Below are positions 18,287-26,350 of a stretch of 64,000 nucleotides of DNA, in pieces (positions within the stretch are counted from its first letter, which is position 1; each line of letters begins with the position of its first letter). The position numbers and the translations under genes are program-made. Under the pieces are notes generated by a model. The model saw nothing but the letters and a program-made list of their open reading frames with translations. It ran no database searches and had not been told where the DNA came from. The DNA is from Oceanobacillus piezotolerans (lineage in GTDB: Bacteria; Bacillota; Bacilli; Bacillales; Amphibacillaceae): assembly GCF_003665065.1 (NCBI RefSeq), contig NZ_RCHR01000004.1:396310-460309 (forward strand), given 5' to 3'.

Positions 18287-19066
18287 TTAAACTGTATGTA
18301 CTTGCATTTGTATGTATTTTTTTTCTGCATCTTTAATTGTTTTTAATAATACTTTTTTGGCCTCCGCTTTCCTGACATCAAGTAAATTACTCATTGATGC
18401 TTGATCAATTGCTTTCCTTCCTGCATTTGCAGAAGGTTTTGTTTTTGGTGTCGGAGCTTGAACTTGGGTTTGTGGCACATATTCTTTTTGTTGTTTCCCA
18501 TTATCATCCACGTATTTTATTACCGTATACACAATACCTGCTACCACAATTGCAGAAAGACCAACTACAAATAATGAAGTTCCAAAAGAGGCCCTTGTTA
18601 ATAGTCTTGCTGCAGGATATACGATAATAGCTGTAGCAGTACCTGTTCCGACTGCAAAATTTCTAGCACGATATTGATTTGCAGGAGATTTTGATTCAAA
18701 TTTTTGAACTGTCTTTCGCTGTACTGTGTGTTGTTCGGTTGCATTTAAAATGTCCTGTTTATTTATAGGAATTTCTTTTTTAAAAATCACCTCAATTTGA
18801 TTAAATACAGGCGGTTTTATTGACGTTTTGTATTTTTCACCCAGTTCATATCCTTTTTCATCACCTAATTCTTCTACGAAACTTTTACGCACATCAATTG
18901 CGATTTTACGAACAAGACTTATAGTGTAGTTATTAATATCTGCTTGTTCAGTTTGTACTAATTCTTTAAAGGCAAACTCTGAATTTGCAACCTTTATTCT
19001 TTTTAAATTTTGATAATTCTCATCTAAGAAGTTATTCATTTCTCTTTCATATTTTTGGAAATTCAT
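18287..19066 (-). CDS. Two-helix membrane protein of the dynamin/HerA operon
   Basis: A 259-residue protein with a charged helical N-terminal half (~1-145), two closely spaced hydrophobic segments (about residues 146-162 and 168-190, the second SLFVVGLSAIVVAGIVYTVI), and a basic, Pro/Lys-rich then helical C-terminal tail. The overlap with the preceding GTPase gene is 4 nt (ATGA type), so it is co-translated. It is the only clear integral membrane protein of the operon and could anchor the dynamin-like proteins or the HerA-like ATPase to the membrane. No family is recognised. Confidence 0.85.
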   Translation of the reverse strand: MNFQKYEREMNNFLDENYQNLKRIKVANSEFAFKELVQTEQADINNYTISLVRKIAIDVRKSFVEELGDEKGYELGEKYKTSIKPPVFNQIEVIFKKEIPINKQDILNATEQHTVQRKTVQKFESKSPANQYRARNFAVGTGTATAIIVYPAARLLTRASFGTSLFVVGLSAIVVAGIVYTVIKYVDDNGKQQKEYVPQTQVQAPTPKTKPSANAGRKAIDQASMSNLLDVRKAEAKKVLLKTIKDAEKKYIQMQVHTV

Positions 19067-21183
19067 CCAACCAGCTCCGCTTCTTTTAATGTATTGATTT
19101 CTTCGTATACTGAACGATTTTTTTGAATTAAACGCTTGAGTTCCTGTTGTTTTTCGTTTAATTCTAAAAGTAATAATTCATATTGTTCCTTGCTACGTTT
19201 TTGTTCCGTAGCAAGCTGATTTAATTGATTCTGTTGCCATTTTATATAGTTTTGTACTCTTACTTCTAGTAAATGCTCTTCTATAACTTCTGGAATAATC
19301 GTATCTATTTTATTATACAACCTAGTTGACATTTGACGTAGTATAGCTGTCAATTCTGCTTCTAATTCTTCTAAAGCAAGTTTTACTTCTACTTCAATAT
19401 CAACAACAAAATCATCACGATTAAATTCTTTTATATTCTTTTCTTTTCCGAAAATACTTTTTATCAAGTTAAATACTCCAGGTGCCCGACGGATTGTTGT
19501 ATTTTTACTTTTTAATGAGCTTAAATTACTATCAATATTCTCTTTTATTTCTGAAGCAGCATTCCCTTTATAAAGGTTTTCAATTTCCTGTTTTAACTCC
19601 TCTAATAATTCATCGAAATCAAAGAAAGAATTTTTTGATTGAGAAATACCCAATTCTATTTCAAATAAGCGATTAAAATTTTGTTCTATTTCATGGACTA
19701 ATTCTTCACATGAGGTTACAAGTTTTTCTATTCCTTTTGAGATGATGCTGAAACTTGTTTGATTTGTTTGAAACTTCATGTTCTCGATTTTTAAATCTAC
19801 TAAACCAAAAAAGTTATCCAAGATTTCCTCTGCATTATTTTTCTTAATTTGTCGTTTACTACTACGCCATTCTCTTATTAATTCACTATCTAAGTTCTCT
19901 ACCATATCAAGTACATTTGAATTATATAATTTACGTATTTTATACATAATGGATTTTCTGTTACTTGAATTACTCAAACGTTCCTCCACTAATTCCTCGA
20001 TATTAATGCGCAGTTTGGTAATTTCTAATTTAAATACCTTAGTTAGATTATCGACCTTTTCTTTTAATACACCACTGTCTTCAGTGTATTTCTTTTTTTC
20101 AATTTCAGTATTTTTTTCTACAGATTCCAATTCAAGTTCAACTGCACGATTTAGTTTTTGGAATACTTCACTAATTAAATAGCCATTTTTCTCTTCAAAA
20201 TAGATTCCTAAACTATCATACACGGATTGAATGTTACTGATTTCACGAATTATTGGGACATCTCTTTCTTCAATGGCACGCCCTGCTACAGGGAAACCTT
20301 CATCATCCACAAACTTGATTGTTTCATCTCGACGAATGTCGTTAATATCGATAAAGCCCTGTTCATACATTTTTGTTATTAAGCAAAAATAAGAAGAAAC
20401 CTTAAAGATTTTTGGTGCCATAACAATACCATCGAGTACTTTTAGTAATTCGTCAAAAGCTTTTTCAACTTCTGCTTCTGGGTATTGGTCAATTTTATTT
20501 ACTGCAAAGAAAATATGCTTGTCTGAATTATCTAGTGTTGTACGTTTTGCGTTATCTACATATTCTCGAATGACTTTCATAAAATTCACTTCTCCAACAG
20601 TTGTTGGATCAATAATGAAAATAACAGCATTAACAGAATTTAAGATATTAAAGGTAATACCACTGTGTGACTCATGCTGAGCAAATAATCCAGGTGTATC
20701 CACAATTTCCACACCACTTTTACATAGCTTAATTGGCCAGTAAACATCCACACTAGCAATAGATGCTTCCACCTCAAATTCATCATCTTCACGGTTTACA
20801 GTGGTATACCGTTTAATTTCTGCTTTAAATCCATATAAATCATCTGGATTCCCTTCAATCACAACTTGTGAACCGTCATGATAATTGATATCGGCACGAG
20901 GTGTTTCGCCATATTTAACGGTTGTAATAGCAGCAGTTTCTACTAAAATACTTGTAGAAAGTAAATCAAATCCTAATAAGCTATTTATAAACGTTGATTT
21001 ACCAGCACTAAATGGAGCAACTACAGCGATTCTAAAGATTCCGTTATTTAAACGTTCCAAGCTTGATTCTATTTCAGTAGATTTCATTACTTCTTCTGAT
21101 AGATTTGTTTCGATTAAAACATTTTGAACATATTCATTTGTTTTCTCAAATTTAATTCTTGTTGACTCTATCACTGGATACAC
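19063..21183 (-). CDS. Bacterial dynamin-like GTPase with long helical stalk
   Basis: A 706-residue large GTPase. Visible motifs are G1 APFSAGKST (~56), switch residues TTVKYGETPR, G3 DTPGLF (~161) and G4 NKID (~225). A motif after the G domain, FVDDEGFPVAGR..ERDVPIIREISNI (~294-333), recurs in the next two upstream genes. From ~340 onward the protein is mostly helical coiled coil, as expected for a dynamin stalk. No transmembrane segment is obvious, so membrane contact may come from the adjacent 259-residue protein. Dynamin-like proteins remodel membranes; in bacteria LeoA aids toxin secretion and DynA protects against membrane damage and phage. Overlaps the upstream gene by 13 nt. Confidence 0.9.
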   Translation of the reverse strand: MYPVIESTRIKFEKTNEYVQNVLIETNLSEEVMKSTEIESSLERLNNGIFRIAVVAPFSAGKSTFINSLLGFDLLSTSILVETAAITTVKYGETPRADINYHDGSQVVIEGNPDDLYGFKAEIKRYTTVNREDDEFEVEASIASVDVYWPIKLCKSGVEIVDTPGLFAQHESHSGITFNILNSVNAVIFIIDPTTVGEVNFMKVIREYVDNAKRTTLDNSDKHIFFAVNKIDQYPEAEVEKAFDELLKVLDGIVMAPKIFKVSSYFCLITKMYEQGFIDINDIRRDETIKFVDDEGFPVAGRAIEERDVPIIREISNIQSVYDSLGIYFEEKNGYLISEVFQKLNRAVELELESVEKNTEIEKKKYTEDSGVLKEKVDNLTKVFKLEITKLRINIEELVEERLSNSSNRKSIMYKIRKLYNSNVLDMVENLDSELIREWRSSKRQIKKNNAEEILDNFFGLVDLKIENMKFQTNQTSFSIISKGIEKLVTSCEELVHEIEQNFNRLFEIELGISQSKNSFFDFDELLEELKQEIENLYKGNAASEIKENIDSNLSSLKSKNTTIRRAPGVFNLIKSIFGKEKNIKEFNRDDFVVDIEVEVKLALEELEAELTAILRQMSTRLYNKIDTIIPEVIEEHLLEVRVQNYIKWQQNQLNQLATEQKRSKEQYELLLLELNEKQQELKRLIQKNRSVYEEINTLKEAELVG

Positions 21184-22151
21184 GCTCCTACTCTATTAAT
21201 TACTGTTTTTAATCCGGATATATTAGCAATTTCTGTATCCCAATCTTTAATTTTAGACTTTGGTTTTGGATAACCTTTTGCATCAAGGAACACTAAGTCT
21301 TCTTTTTCAATAATGTTTTCAACAGGTAATTTTGCGAAAGTGTATACTTCTTCATTAAAATACAATTTGTTCCCTGTCGACTTAGTACATGAATTACTTA
21401 GAATAAATTGATTCGGGAGTAAATCCGTTGCTTCGTCATGATCTGTTGATGTAATTGAAATGATTTCTTTATCTTGTTGGATTTTTAAAAATTCATCCTC
21501 ATTACTAGCTGTTATTAAATTGAAATTGTAATGCATAAGAAGACTACTCACAACAACTTCTGGTACATCATAAACGAGTAGTGTCTTTAAATTACTTTTT
21601 TTCCAAAATAGTAGAAATGGGCTTCTTGACCATTCTTCTAGAATGATTTCAACCTGTCTTTTCCCAATATATTTTTGAAAATTCAAGTAATCTGCTGAAT
21701 CGCTTGTTTCGAGTTGTTTAATTGTTCGATGTTCATTTAATATGTCATCAAAATACAGAAAACGAGATTCACCTTGCACAAATGCATCGTATGCTCGTAT
21801 TGAAATGGTATCAATCATTGGTTTTACAAGCATTTCTGACAAATTATTATGTAAATCTTCTACCACTAATTCTATATCTGATTGTCGTGGTGCAGACTCT
21901 TTATTATATAAAACAAAGTAAAAATTTTGGTCATGTGCCCCCATATTTTTAAGTTTCTCAATATGTTGCATTAACCAAATACTATTTGCACCTTGAATGC
22001 TTAATAAGAAAATGGAAAAGTGTGGAATTCCCTCTACTGTCACTTCTTCATTTAGTGGATACCAATGTATCTTAAAAGGAAGGCTTTGATCAATAAAGGA
22101 TAAAAAACTTTCATAAGTAGTTTCTTGTAAAGAATAAATATGTAATCGCAT
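21171..22151 (-). CDS. Dynamin-related protein without a P-loop (pseudo-GTPase candidate)
   Basis: A 326-residue protein lying between two dynamin-like GTPases and overlapping one of them. No GKS/T P-loop is present. The stretch FSIFLLSIQGANSIWLM followed by FYFVLYNKES is laid out like the strand before G4 and a degenerate G4 (NKxD to NKES). The C-terminal ~38 residues, FLDAKGYPKPKSKIKDWD..ISGL, match the post-G-domain motif that ends the 426-residue GTPase and follows the G domain of the 706-residue GTPase. It therefore looks like a diverged, nucleotide-free member of a three-part dynamin set. Function unknown; a structural partner is likely. Confidence 0.78.
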   Translation of the reverse strand: MRLHIYSLQETTYESFLSFIDQSLPFKIHWYPLNEEVTVEGIPHFSIFLLSIQGANSIWLMQHIEKLKNMGAHDQNFYFVLYNKESAPRQSDIELVVEDLHNNLSEMLVKPMIDTISIRAYDAFVQGESRFLYFDDILNEHRTIKQLETSDSADYLNFQKYIGKRQVEIILEEWSRSPFLLFWKKSNLKTLLVYDVPEVVVSSLLMHYNFNLITASNEDEFLKIQQDKEIISITSTDHDEATDLLPNQFILSNSCTKSTGNKLYFNEEVYTFAKLPVENIIEKEDLVFLDAKGYPKPKSKIKDWDTEIANISGLKTVINRVGACIQ

Positions 22152-22167
22152 TATAGCATTTTCTCCT

Positions 22168-23448
22168 TTATACCGATTTCAAAAATTTTTCTAACTGTAA
22201 AATGCCACTAGATTCTTCAAGAATATCAACGTGTTCTTCCTTAAAGCTACGACCACTAATTACCCACTCTCCATCCGTTACATATATTAAAGGGTCTTTT
22301 TTTAATGCTAATAGATCAATCTCACCTTTTTTGTATAGACGTGCTTTTAGCGCTAAGTAAGCTGAAACGTAAAAAATCCCACCATGATGGACCTTACGAC
22401 TTAATGTATTGTTAAACTCTTTATGTAGTTTATCTCTGTCTTCCTTCGATTTTACTAAATCCATTTTATTCATAACAAAAATGCATGGTTTTTGATATTT
22501 TTGTTGCCATTCTACAATCTTTCTAGTATATGGTTCGAATCCAAGTTGTGTTGGATTTAACAAGTAAATAATATAGTCCAAATTTTTGATCATACTTTCC
22601 GTAATCTCATCATGCTCAAAGAATTTCCCGAACAAGCCAGGTGTATCTACAAAAGTTATTTGTTTTAATTTTAAATTATTTATTGTTGTATCTATCAAGT
22701 GACTTCCTTTTTCATTCAATGTACTTAAATTGGAAAGTCTCTCTTTAAAATTCAACTCATTTTTATATCTTTCTATAGTAAACATCGTTGGATTTTCTTT
22801 CTTCAACCAATAATCCTCATTATGTGTTATCGTTGTGATTTTAGCTGTTTTCACTAAAATATCTTCTTGTAACAAGTTTAGTTGAAGTAAGCTATTGATT
22901 AATGCAGATTTTCCATAAGTGAAAGGACTGATAACACCGATTCTTTTGGTCTTTTTCTTATTAAACAAATGTTGATCAATAGCATTATGATACATACGAA
23001 TCAAATTAGACTTTACTTTAGGAGAAATCGTAACTCTTTCACTTAAATAATCCTCAACGATATATTTCAATTTTTTGTTTTTATCAGATTCATATAGGAG
23101 CAACTTAAATGTCTTTTCCGTTTCTTTTGAAAGATCAATTATGCCGAGATTCAATTTTTCTTCTATTTCAAGCGACTCATTAGCTTGGAACCATTTTTTT
23201 ATAGACTTTCTATTTATTCGAGAGTCCTTTTGAATTAAAAGGTATTTGCGGATCCACTCAGCACGATTTCTAGGAGAAGCCCAATTGTCCTTAATAATTA
23301 CAACCCTATCATTATTTTCACCAATAATATCTTTAATAATAAAATAAACTAAATTGTCTCTTTGTAATTCGAATAAAGTACTTTTAGAATTATTAGTTTT
23401 TAAAAAAATTTGTATTAGGCCCAATGTTTTAATTTTATCTAGTTTCAT
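22168..23448 (-). CDS. Dynamin-like GTPase with N-terminal helical extension
   Basis: A 426-residue protein and first gene of the seven-gene operon. The first ~165 residues are helical and charged, followed by a GTPase domain with G1 ISPFTYGKSA (~179), G3 DTPGLF (~266) and G4 NKMD (~325). It ends right after the shared motif YVTDGEWVISGRSFKEEH..SSGILQLEKF, so it lacks the long C-terminal stalk of the 706-residue partner. The two GTPases may assemble as a head-to-tail pair, as in two-protein bacterial dynamin systems. A TATAAT and an AAGAAAGG site lie just upstream of the ATG, so the promoter is close. Confidence 0.87.
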   Translation of the reverse strand: MKLDKIKTLGLIQIFLKTNNSKSTLFELQRDNLVYFIIKDIIGENNDRVVIIKDNWASPRNRAEWIRKYLLIQKDSRINRKSIKKWFQANESLEIEEKLNLGIIDLSKETEKTFKLLLYESDKNKKLKYIVEDYLSERVTISPKVKSNLIRMYHNAIDQHLFNKKKTKRIGVISPFTYGKSALINSLLQLNLLQEDILVKTAKITTITHNEDYWLKKENPTMFTIERYKNELNFKERLSNLSTLNEKGSHLIDTTINNLKLKQITFVDTPGLFGKFFEHDEITESMIKNLDYIIYLLNPTQLGFEPYTRKIVEWQQKYQKPCIFVMNKMDLVKSKEDRDKLHKEFNNTLSRKVHHGGIFYVSAYLALKARLYKKGEIDLLALKKDPLIYVTDGEWVISGRSFKEEHVDILEESSGILQLEKFLKSV

Positions 23449-23691
23449 AGTAATACATTATACCTTTCTTAGTTCTAATAGTAGAATAGCACAGTACTAT
23501 ATTACCATTTTTTCCAATTTATGTATGTACCTTATTATTTTTCTGAAAGGTCCATCTAACACAGAAACTTCTGGTAAGACCCTTCTAGAACGTGAAAAGT
23601 TGATCTTTTTTCAATTCTACAGAGGATACCGCCTAGCAAAGATTTAACCTCATAGAGGAACCCACTTTCACAGCTTACCTGTTTGAAAATA

Positions 23692-23887
23692 CAATTTGAT
23701 GATACAGCTTGGAATTCATTTTTCACGGATTTTGGATTATTAGAAGTTAAAGGTATAGATAGGGAGTTAGCATTAAAATTATTCAAATATGCAACCAATG
23801 AAACATTATCTGCTACTCCTAATGATATGAAGACTTACGTTCATATTTGCCGTGGAAATTATAAATCAGAACATCTAACGGAAGGAA
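23692..23887 (+). pseudogene. 196-bp relic of a second yxjG-like gene
   Basis: Matches 13138-13333 of the intact yxjG-type gene without gaps; I count 11 mismatches (about 94% identity), nine of them silent. Homology starts and stops abruptly: upstream (23449-23691) and downstream (23888-24140) show no related sequence. It has no start codon or ribosome binding site of its own. The pattern suggests a formerly functional paralogue of which this internal piece survives after the 14-23.4 kb operon came to lie between the two copies. Nothing else coding was recognised in 23449-24143. Confidence 0.85.
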
Positions 23888-24143
23888 CTTCCTCGTATAC
23901 CTACACTTCGGATAACTACTACTCTCCTTAAACGCCCTATGATAGGCATGAAAAAATATGAGTACTATTGAGAAGTTGAAGCTAGATGAAATATGAAAAG
24001 GGATATTCTGTCTATTCAGTAGGATATCTCTCTTTAGTATATTTATTAGAGATGTTCTTGCATCCATTCCCCAGCAATCTTCCACATTCCTAAACGTTAA
24101 TTCCTCACTCGTGTTTCAACTCCGATTCCAGCATTATTGAATC

Positions 24144-24189
24144 TTTTGTCAAAAATTGTCTTGACAAAAAATACTGGTTCATCTATATT
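24144..24189 (+). promoter_or_regulatory. Strong promoter with overlapping palindrome for the symporter
   Basis: TTGACA (24161-24166), 17-nt spacer and TATATT (24184-24189) form a near-consensus sigma-A promoter. The inverted repeat TTTTGTC..GACAAAA overlaps the -35 box, so a repressor bound there would block RNA polymerase. Confidence 0.7.
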
Positions 24190-24234
24190 AACTATTAATC
24201 TTATGAAATTAGTTGGAATTACGAGGTGTTTTAT

Positions 24235-25458
24235 ATGAAACTATCAACCAAAATTACGGTCAGTTTACTACTCGGTATCATTGCAGGAATTATTCTTAAT
24301 CTCTTTTTCCCAAATATTGTTCCAAATTTGGACCAATATGTATTATCGCCATTAGGGGCAATATTTTTAAGAAGTATTCAGTTTGTGGTTGTACCAATTG
24401 TCTTTACTTCACTGATTGTTGGTTTTACAAGTATTAAAAACCCGGAGAAAGTCGGACGGCTTACTGGGAAATTATTATCTTTATATATTGTAACGAACTT
24501 AGTTGCTCTTGTAATTGGGATTGCAACTGCTGCCATCTTAAAGCCTGGCAACTCCGTAAGTAACATTGGTGAATTAAGCAAGCAAGAAGCACCTGAAAGT
24601 CAAGGAATCATAGATTGGCTGGTCTCCATCATTCCAACAAATCCATTTGAATCTTTTTCTTCTGGGAACTTATTGCAAATTATCTTCACAGCCATTCTGA
24701 TCATCATTGGTATTCGTCTTGCTGGAGAAAAGGCAAATCCATTTATAACCTTTGTAGAAAGCTTTCATGAGATTGTTGGAAAAATCACATCCGTAGTCTT
24801 GAAACTTTCACCAATTGGGGTTTTTGCCCTCATTTGTTCGATCATTGCAACCCAAGGAATCGAACTTGTTCAAAACTTAATTATGTATATTATTGGTTTA
24901 ATTCTAGCAGTTATCGTGATGATTTTTGTTTATTTCTTATTCTTAAGCCTAATGAAGATTTCTCCCATACGTTTTTGGAAAAGCTTCCTGCCAGCTTTCG
25001 GTATTGCGTTTGGTACATCAAGCTCCAATGCGGCTTTACCAGTTGCAATCGAAAATGCTCAGGGTCCATTTAAGATGAAAAAGGAAATAGCTAGTTTTGC
25101 CATTTCTTTAGGAACGGCATTAAAACGAGATGGTGCCTGCATCATGCAAGGTTTTAACGCCCTATTTGTTGCACAGCTTTTCAATGTAGAGATCACACCT
25201 ACTCTCATTATTAGCATTATGGTTAGTACGGTTATTGTCTCCTTTAGTACAGCAGGTGTTCCCGGTGCTGGAATCATTATGATGTCAACCGTTTTAACCG
25301 CTGCAGGGCTGCCGTTAGAAGGAATCGCCATCGTAGCAGGTATCGATCGCCTAACCGAGGGATTCAGAACACTATTAAATGTTCTTGGCAATACAGCCAA
25401 TGCGGCAATGCTTGATAAATGGGAGCCAACTGCAGAACAAGATAAAGCAACAGCATAA
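24235..25458 (+). CDS. Dicarboxylate/amino acid:cation symporter (DAACS family)
   Basis: A 407-residue inner-membrane transporter that uses Na+ or H+ to import glutamate, aspartate, C4-dicarboxylates, or (in the TcyP branch) cystine. The opening KLSTKITVSLLLGIIAGIILN, the serine-rich reentrant-loop motif GTSSSNAALPVAIENA, and the later GVPGAGIIMMSTVLTAAGLP with LNVLGNTANAAM are all characteristic. GAGGTG lies 6 nt before the ATG at 24235; an upstream GTG (24226) overlaps that site. It is monocistronic, with its own promoter and a terminator just downstream. The exact substrate cannot be assigned. Confidence 0.92.
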   Translation: MKLSTKITVSLLLGIIAGIILNLFFPNIVPNLDQYVLSPLGAIFLRSIQFVVVPIVFTSLIVGFTSIKNPEKVGRLTGKLLSLYIVTNLVALVIGIATAAILKPGNSVSNIGELSKQEAPESQGIIDWLVSIIPTNPFESFSSGNLLQIIFTAILIIIGIRLAGEKANPFITFVESFHEIVGKITSVVLKLSPIGVFALICSIIATQGIELVQNLIMYIIGLILAVIVMIFVYFLFLSLMKISPIRFWKSFLPAFGIAFGTSSSNAALPVAIENAQGPFKMKKEIASFAISLGTALKRDGACIMQGFNALFVAQLFNVEITPTLIISIMVSTVIVSFSTAGVPGAGIIMMSTVLTAAGLPLEGIAIVAGIDRLTEGFRTLLNVLGNTANAAMLDKWEPTAEQDKATA

Positions 25459-25482
25459 CTTTTTATTATAAATAAACGCCAA

Positions 25483-25542
25483 AAGGGCGGTTCTTGGCTT
25501 CATCTTATTTTCAAAATGAAGCGAAAGAACCACCCTTTTTTT
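25483..25542 (+). terminator. Rho-independent terminator of the symporter gene
   Basis: Long stem: AAGGGCGGTTCTTGGCTTCA pairs with TGAAGCGAAAGAACCACCCTT (with small internal mismatches), followed by TTTTTT. Confidence 0.88.
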
Positions 25543-25643
25543 AACCTCAGTATATTTGCCTAAGAAATTTAATCGTACAAACTTCACATTTTAAAAAGCT
25601 TCATAAGATACAGTGTACACATTATAAAGGAGGTATTTTTTTT

Positions 25644-25910
25644 GTGAGCTTTCAAGAATTTAATCCAGAAGAATCATTTTCCCAAAAAAATCAACAAGAG
25701 TTTGGAAACGAATTAGAGCAAGAAGAAAGACAATTCCCAACACAAACAGGCTACTACCCGTATCCGTATCCTAGACCAAGACCATACCCATATTATCCTT
25801 ATTATCATCATTACCCGCATTATCATCATTACCCTCATTATCATCATTACCCACATTATCCACACTACCATGGACATGGATATGGTTGGGGTTATGGTGC
25901 AGGATATTAA
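25644..25910 (+). CDS. His/Tyr/Pro-rich repeat protein, possibly a spore or surface protein
   Basis: An 88-residue protein with a GTG start 9 nt after a perfect AAGGAGGT. The first ~38 residues are acidic (FNPEESFSQKNQQEF), then a Tyr-Pro-Arg block leads to tandem units of YPHYHH/HHYPHY and a Gly-Tyr-Trp tail. It lacks a signal peptide. Such compositions occur in Bacillus spore coat and exosporium proteins and in metal-binding proteins; the roughly 18 histidines could bind Zn, Ni or Cu. The repeat block is low complexity, so homology searches would be misleading. Function is not established. Confidence 0.75.
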   Translation: MSFQEFNPEESFSQKNQQEFGNELEQEERQFPTQTGYYPYPYPRPRPYPYYPYYHHYPHYHHYPHYHHYPHYPHYHGHGYGWGYGAGY

Positions 25911-25957
25911 TAGGAATTTAGCATTTTAATATAAGATTGATAGCACAAAAGCACATA

Positions 25958-26004
25958 GGGTCAGTCCGCCTCACTGAGCCTTTAGTTCAGTGGGGGACTG
26001 ACCC
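25958..26004. repeat. GGGTCAGT..ACTGACCC palindrome
   Basis: GGGTCAGTCCGCCTCACTGA pairs with TTCAGTGGGGGACTGACCC around a short loop. It shares its core with the half-elements at 13700 and 28794. Confidence 0.65.
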
Positions 26005-26097
26005 ATAAACCCTACCCATTAATTAACACTTCAACATCTAATAATTAGAATTATAATAAAGTATCATGTAGAGTATAAATAGAATTATAATAAAATA

Positions 26098-26215
26098 AAG
26101 GATGAGTGCTGGAACACTCATCCTAAGCAACATACATGCCGCTAAATAGCGGCTGGCATAGGTAAACATTTATAGAAATAGCTCACCTTACATGGCAGGC
26201 AGGGTGGCTATTTCT
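26098..26215 (-). terminator. Triple hairpin, 3' end of a type I toxin-like transcript
   Basis: Read on the minus strand: GAAATAGCCACCCTG..GGTGAGCTATTTC, then GCCGCTATTTAGCGGC, then GGATGAGTGTTCCAGCACTCATCC followed by TTTATTTTATT. This three-stem order matches what I recall of the 3' regions of small hydrophobic (holin-like, type I) toxin genes in Bacillus. The last stem also serves as terminator for the nuclease-helicase gene ending at 26351. Confidence 0.6.
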
Positions 26216-26263
26216 TTTTGTTTAGATAGACGACAATGCTTCTATGCATAGAAATCCCGCCAT
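26183..26263 (-). pseudogene. Decayed holin-like type I toxin reading frame
   Basis: A 27-codon frame, MAGFLCIEALSSI, then TAA, then TKRNSHPACHVR and TGA. The IEALS start resembles the (E)TLSLM opening of holin-like toxins and KRNSHP their tail, but the hydrophobic core is missing and a stop interrupts the frame. With the adjoining hairpins it looks like a relic with an internal deletion. Based on recalled family features only. Confidence 0.4.
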
Positions 26264-26350
26264 AGACCTGCCTTCTCTTGACCCATCAAATTCTCATGCA
26301 AATTTCCACGTTACTCCCGAGACCCCCACATCTCAGGCTAACACTAATAG

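Noticed and set aside
25800..25875. CRISPR-like short tandem repeats
   Set aside because: They are in-frame codon repeats of the His/Tyr-rich protein without spacers. No CRISPR array or cas gene was found in the window.
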